From Akkermansiaceae bacterium (GTDB lineage: Bacteria; Verrucomicrobiota; Verrucomicrobiia; Verrucomicrobiales; Akkermansiaceae), in contig JARFRT010000525.1 in assembly GCA_029287105.1 (NCBI GenBank), positions 1-11,220 on the forward strand: a stretch of DNA of 11,220 nt. Direction: 5' to 3'. Position 1 is the stretch's first letter. Each line of letters opens with the position of its first letter. This document shows, piece after piece, positions 1 to 6,510 of the stretch. The translations under genes were made by a program, and so were the position numbers. The notes under the pieces are model-generated. The model was not told where the DNA came from. It saw only the letters and a program-made list of their open reading frames with translations, and did not search any database.

Positions 1-191
1 AGGCTAACATGGCGGCACACCATCTCAGCGAGGCAGACTACGGATGGTACCTCGACCTCCGGAAATACGGCACCTGCCCGCACGCCGGATTCGGCATGGG
101 CTTCGAACGCATGCTGATGTTCGCCACCGGAATGAAAAACATCCGCGACGTCATCCCATTTGCCAGAACTCCGGGAAGTTGTGAGTTTTAG
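1..191 (+). CDS. asnS: Asparaginyl-tRNA synthetase, C-terminal fragment (5' end outside window)
   Basis: This is the end of a class II aminoacyl-tRNA synthetase, which charges tRNA-Asn with asparagine in the cytosol. The reading frame is open from the first bases and stops with TAG at 189-191, leaving 63 visible codons. They contain the YGTCPHAGFGMGFERM stretch, which is class II motif 3 with its invariant Arg (the ATP-binding residue). This is followed by the IRDVIPFARTPG tail seen at the C-terminus of bacterial AsnRS, where E. coli has VRDVIPFPRTP. AspRS/AsnRS-like relatives share motif 3, but the length and wording of the tail favour AsnRS. The catalytic motifs 1 and 2 and the anticodon-binding OB fold lie upstream of the window. 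The gene is an ordinary housekeeping gene and has no evident link to the microcompartment locus. Confidence 0.9.
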   Translation, partial: ANMAAHHLSEADYGWYLDLRKYGTCPHAGFGMGFERMLMFATGMKNIRDVIPFARTPGSCEF

Positions 192-200
192 GCGCAAAAA

Positions 201-227
201 ATCCTGTTCATCCTGTCCATCCTGTTT
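201..227. repeat. Three tandem 9-bp ATCCTGTYC-like units between asnS and fabV
   Basis: Three contiguous 9-bp units are seen at 201-209, 210-218 and 219-227: ATCCTGTTC, ATCCTGTCC and ATCCTGTTT. They are flanked by A-runs and fill most of the 50-bp asnS-fabV gap. Arrays of this ATCCTGT type recur in intergenic DNA of various bacteria to my recollection; their role is unknown. It is not a hairpin and not a recognised terminator. Confidence 0.7.
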
Positions 228-241
228 AAAAACACACATCC

Positions 242-1441
242 ATGATCGTTTCCCCAAAAATCCGAGGTTTTATCTGCACCACCGCACACCCCGAAGGCTG
301 CGCCGCACACGTCCAGGAACAAATCGACTTCGTCAAATCCCAGCCAAGGATTGAAAATGGCCCGAAAAACGTGCTCGTGATCGGCTCCTCCGCCGGCTAC
401 GGCCTCGCGTCGCGTATCGTCCCCGCCTTTTCCTCCGGGGCCAACACCCTCGGCGTCTTCTTTGAAAAGCCGGGCAGCGACACCCGCACCGCCTCAGCCG
501 GCTGGTACAACTCCGCCGCGTTCGAAAAAGCCGCCACCGCCGAAGGACTCTTCGCCAAGTCGCTCAACGGCGACGCGTTCTCCAACGAACTCAAACAACA
601 GGCCATCGATCTCATCAAAAATGACATGGGCGGCAAAATCGACCTGGTTGTGTACTCGCTCGCCTCACCCCGCCGCACCGACCCCGATACCGGTGAGGTC
701 TACAGGTCCGTCCTGAAAACAACGGGTGGCGAGTTCACCAACAAAACCCTCAACACCGATCGTGGCGAGGTGGAGGAAGTCACCATCGGTGCCGCCACCG
801 AGGAGGAGATCGCACACACCATCAAGGTCATGGGAGGCGAAGACTGGGAACTCTGGATCAACGCCCTTGCCGAAGCCGACCTCCTCGCCGAGGGAGTCAA
901 AACCGTCGCCTACTCCTACATCGGCCCGAAACTCACCTGGCCGATCTACACCGACGGCACCATCGGCGGAGCCAAAAAACATCTCGAAAAATCCTGCGCG
1001 GCACTCAATGCCAAACTCAGCGAGTCGCTCGGCGGCTGCGCCTACGTCTCCGTCAACAAAGCCCTCGTCACCCAGGCGTCATCCGCCATTCCCGTCGTCC
1101 CCCTCTACATCTCCATTCTCTACAAGGAAATGAAAGCCAAGGGGCTGCACGAAGGCTGTATCGAACAGGTTCAGCGCCTCATGGCCGACCGCCTCTACTC
1201 CGGTGACCCCCAACTCGACGAAGCCGGCCGCATCCGCGTGGACGACTGGGAAATGCGCGACGACATCCAGGCCGCCGTCGAGGAATCATGGAGCAAAGTC
1301 TCCAACGAAAACTTCAGCGAGCTCGCCGACTATGCCGGCTATCAGGAGGAATTTCTCAAGCTGTTCGGCTTTGGCCTCGCTGGCGTCGATTACGATGCGG
1401 AAACCGATACCTCCATCGCGCCGCCATCGCTCAGCGAATAA
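242..1441 (+). CDS. fabV: FabV-type trans-2-enoyl-ACP / enoyl-CoA reductase (NADH)
   Basis: FabV catalyses the last step of fatty-acid elongation, NADH-dependent reduction of trans-2-enoyl-ACP. The closely related TER enzymes act on enoyl-CoA. The 399-residue product has the family's usual length (about 400). Visible landmarks are the Gly-rich dinucleotide motif GSSAGYG at residues 48-54, Glu75 in FFEKP (the acidic residue that selects NADH over NADPH), and the catalytic pair Tyr236 and Lys245 in YTDGTIGGAK. That pair shows the Y-x8-K spacing typical of FabV rather than the Y-x6-K of FabI. The start ATG has no Shine-Dalgarno sequence and follows an A/C-rich leader. FabV enzymes are known to tolerate triclosan, so intrinsic resistance is possible, but this is an inference. 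The gene stands alone, with no other fatty-acid synthesis gene beside it, so the choice between FabV and TER is uncertain from context. Confidence 0.95.
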   Translation: MIVSPKIRGFICTTAHPEGCAAHVQEQIDFVKSQPRIENGPKNVLVIGSSAGYGLASRIVPAFSSGANTLGVFFEKPGSDTRTASAGWYNSAAFEKAATAEGLFAKSLNGDAFSNELKQQAIDLIKNDMGGKIDLVVYSLASPRRTDPDTGEVYRSVLKTTGGEFTNKTLNTDRGEVEEVTIGAATEEEIAHTIKVMGGEDWELWINALAEADLLAEGVKTVAYSYIGPKLTWPIYTDGTIGGAKKHLEKSCAALNAKLSESLGGCAYVSVNKALVTQASSAIPVVPLYISILYKEMKAKGLHEGCIEQVQRLMADRLYSGDPQLDEAGRIRVDDWEMRDDIQAAVEESWSKVSNENFSELADYAGYQEEFLKLFGFGLAGVDYDAETDTSIAPPSLSE

Positions 1442-1497
1442 GCGACCGCGGGTGCTTGCCCGTGACGGGTACACATACGACAAGTTTCTCGTCCCAA

Positions 1498-1519
1498 GCT
1501 TTTCATCCCTCGGAAAAGC
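1498..1519 (+). other. Weak stem-loop between fabV and tlyA
   Basis: GCTTTTC (1498-1504) pairs with GAAAAGC (1513-1519), giving a 7-bp stem with an 8-nt loop. It lies 57 bp after the fabV stop and ends 15 bp before the tlyA start. No U-tract follows, so it is not a convincing terminator. It may simply be chance, or it may affect tlyA translation. Confidence 0.25.
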
Positions 1520-1534
1520 GCTATTATCACCGGC

Positions 1535-2269
1535 ATGTCCAGTCGTGAACGCACCGATTCACTCCTCGTCTCGCGTGGTCTCTGTGACTCGCGCGAACAG
1601 GCGAAACGCCTGATCCTCGCCGGTGAAGTGCTCACCGGCACGACCGTGGTCGCCAAACCGAGTACCAAGATCCCGTGCGACGCCCCGCTCACCGTGAAGG
1701 AGCGACCGAAGTTTGTCGGGCGTGGCGGGCTGAAAATGGAAGGCGCGCTCGACGCCTTCGGGATCGACCCCACGGGCCTGGTCTGTCTCGACGTGGGCGC
1801 GTCCACAGGCGGCTTTACCGATTGTTTACTCCAACGTGGTGCCGCCAAAGTCCACGCCATCGACGTCGGCACCAACCAACTCGTCTGGAAACTCCGGAGC
1901 GACCCGCGCGTGATCGTCAAAGAAAAATTCAACGCACGCCACATGACCCCCGAGGACATCGGCGAGCCCATCGACCTCGCCGTCACCGACGTCTCGTTTA
2001 TTTCCCTGACAAACATTCTCCCGCCCATGTTTGCCACCCTCGGCAAGGGAGGCCAAATCATCTGCCTGATCAAGCCCCAGTTCGAGCTGAACCGCGAGGA
2101 CATCAGCAAGGGCGGCATTGTCAGGGACCCCGAACTGCACCAGCGGGCCGTGGATAAAATTCATAACTTCGTCACCCGGGAATTAGGTCACACCTGGATT
2201 GAATCGATCGATTCACCCATCACCGGAACGGATGGAAACAAGGAGTTCCTCGCCTGGCTCAGACCTTAG
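1535..2269 (+). CDS. tlyA: TlyA-family S4 / FtsJ-like rRNA 2'-O-methyltransferase
   Basis: This is a TlyA-family protein of 244 residues with two domains. An S4 RNA-binding domain spans about residues 5-60 (it begins RTDSLLVSRGLCDSREQAKR). A Rossmann methyltransferase domain of the FtsJ/RrmJ type follows from about residue 62. The SAM-binding loop is DVGASTGGFTD at 86-96. The K-D-K-E catalytic tetrad of 2'-O-methyltransferases can be read as Lys67 (GRGGLK), Asp152 (TDVSF), Lys180 (IKPQFE) and Glu237 (NKEF). Mycobacterial TlyA methylates 16S and 23S rRNA 2'-hydroxyls and confers capreomycin sensitivity. The 'hemolysin' label often attached to this family is a historical artefact. The ATG used here has no clear Shine-Dalgarno. 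The gene is followed by GC-rich stem-loops and then by the convergent fucI. Confidence 0.93.
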   Translation: MSSRERTDSLLVSRGLCDSREQAKRLILAGEVLTGTTVVAKPSTKIPCDAPLTVKERPKFVGRGGLKMEGALDAFGIDPTGLVCLDVGASTGGFTDCLLQRGAAKVHAIDVGTNQLVWKLRSDPRVIVKEKFNARHMTPEDIGEPIDLAVTDVSFISLTNILPPMFATLGKGGQIICLIKPQFELNREDISKGGIVRDPELHQRAVDKIHNFVTRELGHTWIESIDSPITGTDGNKEFLAWLRP

Positions 2270-2305
2270 CGCGCAGACCTGGGGAGGAGGGGGACTCCCC
2301 GCGCG
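2270..2305 (+). other. GC-rich stem-loop just after tlyA stop
   Basis: CGCGC (2270-2274) can pair with GCGCG (2301-2305), and GGGGAG (2281-2286) pairs with CTCCCC (2295-2300). A 6-nt bulge separates the two stems on the 5' side and the loop is 8 nt. The structure begins immediately after the tlyA TAG. It has no U-tract, so it may protect the mRNA 3' end or act as a weak or factor-dependent terminator. Confidence 0.4.
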
Positions 2306-2379
2306 ACTTCACCATTCACCGCTCTCCGGCCTGGCTTCACCGTCCGGATTAGGTCGGCCTGAATCCCTCCTCTAACAAA

Positions 2380-2417
2380 CGAAGGGCAAAGGCCCTTCGC
2401 CAGCCCAAAACTGGGCT
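2380..2417. terminator. Tandem hairpins between convergent tlyA and fucI (candidate terminator)
   Basis: Two perfect hairpins lie back to back. The first is CGAAGGGC (2380-2387) with GCCCTTCG (2392-2399), an 8-bp stem with a 4-nt loop. The second is AGCCCA (2402-2407) with TGGGCT (2412-2417), a 6-bp stem with a 4-nt loop. They sit 17 bp beyond the fucI stop on the minus strand. Reading minus-strand transcription, the larger hairpin is followed by GTTTGTTAGA, a modest U-rich tail, so it best fits termination of fucI. The + strand side has no U-tract after the second hairpin. Confidence 0.5.
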
Positions 2418-2433
2418 CATGACCCGCGACATG

Positions 2434-4218
2434 CTACCCATACAGCGGGCCGTAATTGTCGCAGGCGCGGAAGTCGCCGCCCTCGGGGTCGGCAGTGCCG
2501 TGAGCGGCCCATGAGGAGGGTCGGTAAATGCGGTCTTCGCTGACATTGTGCATGTAAACGGGAATGCGCAACATGGCGGCGAGCGTGATCAGATCGGCAC
2601 CGATGTGGCCGTAGCTCATCACGCAGTGGTTCGCTCCCCAGTTGTTCATCACCGAGTAGGTGTCGCGGAAGGCACCTTCGCCGGTAATTTTCGGGCAGAA
2701 CCAGGTCGTCGGCCAGGATGGGTTGGTGCGCTCGTCGAGTGCGTTATGCACGTCCTCGGGGAGCTCGACCGTGACACCCTCGGCGATTTGCAACGCCGGC
2801 CCGAGCCCCTTGACCAGGTTAAGGCGGGCGATGGTGGCGGGCATACCGCCCTTGGTCGCGTAACGCGTGCTCATCCCTCCCCCGGGGAAATACTCGGTAA
2901 TCGACGGATGCCAGGTGGTGGCATCAAGGCAGGCCCGCACCTCGTCATCGGTGATATCCCAGAAGGGCTTCATCGCGGGTTTGCCATCGACGGTCATCTG
3001 GCCGGTGCCATCGAGGGTGGCGGGGCCGGAGTTGATCAGGTGGAGTAGCCCGTTCGACGCGTCCCCTGTTAGCTCGTGGCCAGCGACGCGCTTGACGGCG
3101 TCAGGCGACCAGTAGGTGCGGAGGTCGGCAAAGATCTGCGCCGTGTTGGTCAACAAGTTGCCAAAGAGCATGGTGACGGCATTGAGGGCATCGTTTTCGG
3201 TGGCAAACTGATAGGGTGCGCGCTTTCCATTCCAGTCGAACGAGGTGGTCAGGATCGCCTCCATGAAGTCGCCGTTCGGGAAGTGGTCGGTCCACTGCCG
3301 CTGCCCCTGGAAGCCGCCGCAGATCGCGTTGCGTCCGTGCGCTTCCTCGCCGTATCCGAGCTCGGCGAGCCGATCATTCCCCACCATGAGGTCACGCGCA
3401 ATCAATGCCATCTTGACGGATGTTTCCCACTCGGCATCGAGCACCTGACGCGGGCGCCGGGTCTCCGGGCTATTGTAGTCCTTCCCCTCAGGACAGTTTT
3501 CCTTCACCCAGGCGAGCGCCTTTTCGTACTCCACCGGGTCGTAGATCCCCTGGTCGATACGGCGGGCGACCTCGGTCATGTCCACCGCCTCGACGCGGAT
3601 ACCCAGATAGTCCTGGAAAAAATCCGGATCCACCACCGAGCCCGCAATCCCCATCGAGGTGCCCCCGAGCGAGAGGTAGGATTTGCCACGCATGAGGGCG
3701 ACGGACAGTCCGGCGCGGCAGAAGGAAAGGATCTTGTGGGCGACGTCGTCCGGAAGCGACGTATCATCGGATTCCATCACATCACGACCGTAGATCCCGA
3801 AGGCGGGCAGTCCCTTCTGGCTGTGTCCGGCGAGGGCGGCGGCGAGGTAGACCGCGCCCGGCCGCTCGGTGCCGTTGAATCCCCACACCGCCGTGGGGGT
3901 GTGCGGGTCCATGTCCATGGTCTCGGAACCATAACACCAGCAAGGCGTGACCGTCAGCGAGACACCCACGGTTTCACGTTTAAACTTGTCGGCACAGGCG
4001 GCGGCCTCGGCAACCCCGCCGATACAGGTATCGGCAATGACGCACTCAACCGGTGAGCCGTCCGGGTCGCGCAGGTTCCGGGCAAGAAAGGCGGCGGTCG
4101 CCTTGGCCTGGTTCATGGTCTGGTCTTCGAGCGACTCGCGGACACCGCCGAGACGGCCGTCGATGGTGGGACGGATGCCAATTTTAGGAAGATTCCCTGA
4201 TTTGAATACGGTTTTCAT
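2434..4218 (-). CDS. fucI: L-fucose isomerase
   Basis: FucI interconverts L-fucose and L-fuculose (and D-arabinose and D-ribulose) in the cytosol, using Mn2+. It is the entry step of the pathway served by the microcompartment across the divergent promoter. From the ATG at 4218 the protein has 594 residues; E. coli FucI has 591. It is near-collinear with that enzyme from PKIGIRPTIDGR to the C-terminal NYGPLY. The metal ligands known from the E. coli structure (Glu337, Asp361, His528) are present as Glu341 (ATEND), Asp365 (FADLRTYWSP) and His531 (NWGANH). TPCWCYGSET and WGFNGTERPGAVYL are further family blocks. An in-frame TTG at 4239 would add seven residues that the family lacks, so the ATG was chosen. 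The gene lies 73 bp downstream of deoR on the same strand and probably shares its transcript, with a possible own promoter in that gap. Confidence 0.97.
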   Translation of the reverse strand: MKTVFKSGNLPKIGIRPTIDGRLGGVRESLEDQTMNQAKATAAFLARNLRDPDGSPVECVIADTCIGGVAEAAACADKFKRETVGVSLTVTPCWCYGSETMDMDPHTPTAVWGFNGTERPGAVYLAAALAGHSQKGLPAFGIYGRDVMESDDTSLPDDVAHKILSFCRAGLSVALMRGKSYLSLGGTSMGIAGSVVDPDFFQDYLGIRVEAVDMTEVARRIDQGIYDPVEYEKALAWVKENCPEGKDYNSPETRRPRQVLDAEWETSVKMALIARDLMVGNDRLAELGYGEEAHGRNAICGGFQGQRQWTDHFPNGDFMEAILTTSFDWNGKRAPYQFATENDALNAVTMLFGNLLTNTAQIFADLRTYWSPDAVKRVAGHELTGDASNGLLHLINSGPATLDGTGQMTVDGKPAMKPFWDITDDEVRACLDATTWHPSITEYFPGGGMSTRYATKGGMPATIARLNLVKGLGPALQIAEGVTVELPEDVHNALDERTNPSWPTTWFCPKITGEGAFRDTYSVMNNWGANHCVMSYGHIGADLITLAAMLRIPVYMHNVSEDRIYRPSSWAAHGTADPEGGDFRACDNYGPLYG

Positions 4219-4265
4219 GACTTGCTTGGGTGAGATCAACCGGCATAATTTTACGTCGGTTGTGT

Positions 4266-4284
4266 TTATTTGGGATTATTTGGG
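4266..4284 (-). promoter_or_regulatory. Direct repeat upstream of fucI (candidate regulator site)
   Basis: On the minus strand the nonamer CCCAAATAA occurs twice with a 10-bp period (4284-4276 and 4274-4266), so both copies would lie on the same face of the helix. It sits in the 73-bp deoR-fucI gap, 48 bp upstream of the fucI ATG. A related minus-strand word, ACCCAATTAT, occurs in the deoR-pduL promoter region at 5066-5075. Whether the DeoR-family protein binds here is an inference. Confidence 0.3.
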
Positions 4285-4291
4285 TTTAAAG

Positions 4292-5050
4292 TCAAGCGAT
4301 GATGATCTCGGTGCCCAGATTGCGCAAGGCCTCGAGCACCGTCGGGTCGGCATTTTTTGTGGTTACCAGACTGCGCAACTCCGAGCATTCGGCGAAAAAG
4401 AAGGCGGACCGCTGACCGATCTTCGATTCATCCGCGAGGAAACAGACGTCTTCTGCGGCCTCGATGACGTGCTCCTTGAAGGCGGCCTGGCGGGAATTGC
4501 CTTCGCTGACCCCTCGTTTGAGGTCGATGCCGTTGCCGGAGAAGAACATGCGGTGAATGTTGTAGCGGTGCAGGGTTTTCTCTGCCGCCAGGCCGATAAA
4601 CGAGCGCGAGCGCTGTTCAAAGAGCCCTCCGGTGCTGATCACGTCGATGTTTTCAGCCCCCGCCAGCGCGGAGATGACATCGTGGGCATTGGTGATCACG
4701 GTGAAGGCAAAGTCGGGCAGGTAGCGGGTGATGGTCAGCGCCGTCGAGCTCGCATCGATAAATACCGTCTCGTTCGGCTGGATTCGCTTGGCGGCCGCCT
4801 TGGCGATGGCATTTTTTGCCTCGCGGTTAATCAACTGCCGTTCGGTCAGGGAAAGCTCCCTGATCACCCGCTTCGGAGGGATGGCCCCACCGTGGGAACG
4901 CACCAGCAGCCCCTGCTGCTCAAGGTATTCAAAATCCTTGCGAATCGTTTCATCCGTGACGTCCAGCTCCTCGGCCAGACCCTTCGTACGCACCGAACCC
5001 CGCTCGGAGAGGGCCAGTATTATCCTGTGATGTCGTTCCGCGGCAAGCAT
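4292..5050 (-). CDS. DeoR-family transcriptional regulator of the fucose/BMC locus
   Basis: This 252-residue protein has the standard DeoR layout and length. An N-terminal winged helix-turn-helix covers about residues 5-57, with recognition helix near 31-43 (VTDETIRKDFEYL) and the following GLLVRSHGGA wing. A DeoRC sugar-phosphate-sensing domain spans about 75-235 and includes FIDASSTALTITRYL and a VISTGG loop. DeoR-family proteins are usually repressors released by a phosphorylated sugar intermediate. L-fuculose-1-phosphate would be the natural inducer here, though this is inferred from context only. The gene is divergent from pduL, sharing a roughly 100-bp AT-rich promoter region, and precedes fucI on the same strand. 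A DeoR-type regulator beside the shell genes is a recurring trait of PVM-type BMC loci. Autoregulation is likely given the shared promoter region. Confidence 0.93.
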   Translation of the reverse strand: MLAAERHHRIILALSERGSVRTKGLAEELDVTDETIRKDFEYLEQQGLLVRSHGGAIPPKRVIRELSLTERQLINREAKNAIAKAAAKRIQPNETVFIDASSTALTITRYLPDFAFTVITNAHDVISALAGAENIDVISTGGLFEQRSRSFIGLAAEKTLHRYNIHRMFFSGNGIDLKRGVSEGNSRQAAFKEHVIEAAEDVCFLADESKIGQRSAFFFAECSELRSLVTTKNADPTVLEALRNLGTEIIIA

Positions 5051-5151
5051 GGTTTATTCTTTGTATAATTGGGTTTTATTAGTTTTTTCTTTGTTTTTCG
5101 TTGACTTGTCAATCAAAACATGGGAAATGCGATCCGTCAGCCAGAAAATTC
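5051..5151. promoter_or_regulatory. Divergent AT-rich promoter region between deoR and the BMC operon
   Basis: The 101 bp between the two divergent starts are far more AT-rich than the genes, with T-runs at 5075-5098. A perfect TATAAT hexamer lies on the + strand at 5064-5069, but no convincing -35 is found 16-18 bp upstream, so its use as a -10 is uncertain. No good Shine-Dalgarno precedes either start. Transcription of deoR-fucI leftwards and of the BMC operon rightwards must begin in or near this interval. Confidence 0.6.
5101..5112. promoter_or_regulatory. Perfect palindrome TTGAC-TT-GTCAA, candidate DeoR operator
   Basis: TTGAC and GTCAA form an inverted repeat with 5-bp arms and a 2-bp spacer in the middle of the divergent promoter region. 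It lies 40 bp before the pduL ATG and 51 bp before the deoR ATG. The symmetry and location suit a dimeric repressor. A partial match, TTGACTTtAA, occurs on the minus strand at 4286-4295, at the deoR stop and upstream of fucI. Regulator binding is inferred. Confidence 0.4.
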
Positions 5152-5832
5152 ATGCCTTCCTCCCAACCAACCAGCACACCCCGCGCAGTGATCGAACACA
5201 TGGTGCGCGAGCAGGTATACAGCAAAATGGGCCTGCCCCTGCCCCAGCAAGCCAAGGCGCCGAACGGATTTGTTGTCAACATCAGCGCACGCCACTGTCA
5301 CCTGACCCAGGAAGCGGTGGAAGCATTGTTCGGACCCGGCCACCAACTCACCCCTAATAAATGGCTCTATCAGGAAGGCGCCTATGCCGCCAAGGAATCG
5401 GTCACCCTGATCGGCCCGCGCAGCCGCGTCATTTCCAACCTCCGCATCCTCGGCCCATGCCGTGAGCTGAACCAGGTCGAACTCGCCTTCACCGATGCCA
5501 TCGCACTCGGATTCGATATCCCGATCAAGATGTCAGGTGACGTTGCCGGAACCCCCGGCTGCATGCTGATGGGACCTAACGGATATTTCAAAATGGACGA
5601 AGGCGTGATCCGCGCCCAACCCCACGTCCACATGCACCCCGATGACGCCGCCTACTACGGCGTCGATCACCTCGATACGATGAAAATGAAAGTCCACAGC
5701 CCATGCTCGGTGACATTCAACAACATCGTCGTCCGCGTCGACAAAAGCTTCAACCTCGAAGCCCACATCGATACCGATGAAGGCAATGCCTGCGGACTCA
5801 AACCCGACACTTTCTGTGAGCTTATCAAGTAG
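5152..5832 (+). CDS. pduL: PduL-type phosphotransacylase (phosphate acyltransferase)
   Basis: PduL moves an acyl group from CoA to phosphate, regenerating free CoA inside the shell. The substrate here would be lactoyl-CoA from the aldehyde dehydrogenase. The 226-residue product has two PduL domains. Likely Zn ligands are His48 and His50 (SARHCHLT), Glu110, His158/160/162 (PHVHMHP) and His205 (LEAHIDTDEG). Their spacing matches my recollection of the structurally known PduL His48/His50/Glu109/His157/His159/His204. Residues 11-26, around RAVIEHMVREQVYSKMG, form a probable amphipathic helix, the usual encapsulation peptide that directs cargo into the lumen. The ATG at 5152 was chosen because the longer frame back to a TTG at 5101 would put the operator palindrome inside the gene and adds no family sequence. 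It is the first gene of the BMC operon. Confidence 0.95.
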   Translation: MPSSQPTSTPRAVIEHMVREQVYSKMGLPLPQQAKAPNGFVVNISARHCHLTQEAVEALFGPGHQLTPNKWLYQEGAYAAKESVTLIGPRSRVISNLRILGPCRELNQVELAFTDAIALGFDIPIKMSGDVAGTPGCMLMGPNGYFKMDEGVIRAQPHVHMHPDDAAYYGVDHLDTMKMKVHSPCSVTFNNIVVRVDKSFNLEAHIDTDEGNACGLKPDTFCELIK

Positions 5833-5877
5833 AGAGCCCACCTAAAAACACTAACCACAACCAAAAAAAACAAGACC

Positions 5878-6147
5878 ATGAACAAAGCCCTGGGAATGAT
5901 AGAAACTAAAGGCTACGTCGGTAGCGTGGAGGCCGCAGATGCGATGGCCAAAGCCGCAGACGTGGATATCGTAAAACAAGTACAGATCGGCGCGGGATTC
6001 CTCTCGATCCTCGTGCAAGGAGACGTAGGCAGCGTTAAAGCAGCCGTTGACGCCGGAGCGGAAGCTGCCGGTCGTGTCGGCGAGCTCGTCAGCGCCCACG
6101 TCATCGCGCGCCCCGCCCCTGAACTTTTGAAGCAATTCGACATCTAA
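5878..6147 (+). CDS. BMC-H shell protein 1 (hexamer-forming, GAG pore)
   Basis: This is a single-domain BMC shell protein of 89 residues (family about 90-95). Six copies would form a hexagonal tile of the compartment facets, with a central pore that lets metabolites pass. The protein opens with ALGMIETKGYVG and carries GDVGSVKAAVDAGAEAA, both hallmarks of the PduA/EutM/CcmK group. It ends with the HVIARP strand. The pore loop reads Q36-I-G-A-G40, so the lysine common before the pore is replaced by glutamine and the central serine by alanine. The start lacks any Shine-Dalgarno; the preceding 41 nt are A/C-rich with a single G. It is separated by 45 nt from pduL and 45 nt from the next shell gene, suggesting one transcript and high expression. 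Confidence 0.95.
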   Translation: MNKALGMIETKGYVGSVEAADAMAKAADVDIVKQVQIGAGFLSILVQGDVGSVKAAVDAGAEAAGRVGELVSAHVIARPAPELLKQFDI

Positions 6148-6192
6148 TGGGAAAGAACTCCATTTCTACCAACTACTAACAAAAATAATATT

Positions 6193-6471
6193 ATGGCTAA
6201 GCAAGCACTTGGAATGATTGAAACAAAAGGGCTCACCGCCCTGATCGAAGCATCGGACGCCGCTATCAAAGCCGCTGACGTGACCATGACCGGCTGGGAC
6301 AAAATCGGCTCCGGACTCGTCTGCGGGTTCTTCACCGGCGATGTCGCAGCAGTAAAAGCGGGCATTGACGCCGGCGCAGAAGCGGCAGCGCAGGTCGGTG
6401 AAGTCAACGCCGTCCTCGTCATCCCCCGCCCCCACGAAGACCTCGGTCAACTCGGCAGCTGGATCTCCTGA
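6193..6471 (+). CDS. BMC-H shell protein 2 (PduA-like, GSG pore)
   Basis: This 92-residue BMC-domain protein is the closest of the three paralogues to canonical PduA/PduJ. It has MAKQALGMIETKGL at the N-terminus, pore loop K37-I-G-S-G41 exactly as in PduA, then TGDVAAVKAGIDAGAEAA and the VLVIPRPHEDL tail. In PduA the KIGSG loop forms a polar pore selective for small polar substrates, and a similar role is expected here. The strand after the pore is unusual: GLVCGFFTGD replaces the common GLVTVIVRGD, placing Cys44 and two Phe residues in the core next to the pore. The start has no Shine-Dalgarno, and no G occurs in the 37 nt before the ATG. It is followed after 39 nt by the kinase gene. Confidence 0.95.
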   Translation: MAKQALGMIETKGLTALIEASDAAIKAADVTMTGWDKIGSGLVCGFFTGDVAAVKAGIDAGAEAAAQVGEVNAVLVIPRPHEDLGQLGSWIS

Positions 6472-6510
6472 TCCTCACCTCCGCCGGCCGCAACCTGTCA
6501 CCTGACACAC

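Noticed and set aside
1535..2269. Hemolysin function for the TlyA homologue
   Set aside because: The S4 plus methyltransferase layout and the K-D-K-E residues indicate rRNA 2'-O-methylation; no membrane or pore-forming segment is seen.
2548..4056. Long + strand open frames (2548-3048 and 3076-4056)
   Set aside because: Both lie antisense to fucI, which is unmistakably real and conserved along its entire length. The + strand products resemble no known family.
4219..4239. Upstream TTG start for fucI at 4239
   Set aside because: It adds seven residues with no counterpart in characterised FucI. The ATG at 4218 matches the family N-terminus.
5064..5069. TATAAT hexamer as a sigma-70 promoter for pduL
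   Set aside because: The hexamer is exact, but no TTGACA-like -35 element is found 16-18 bp upstream and the region is AT-rich, so a chance match is plausible. Not called as a separate promoter.
5101..5151. Upstream TTG start for pduL at 5101
   Set aside because: It would place the palindrome and part of the promoter region inside the gene, and the added residues do not look like PduL. The ATG at 5152 already gives a targeting helix.
6496..6507. Inverted repeat TGTCA-CC-TGACA just before the kinase start
   Set aside because: The arms are only 5 bp with a 2-nt spacer, so it cannot fold into a useful hairpin, and no second copy supports an operator. Kept only as a note.
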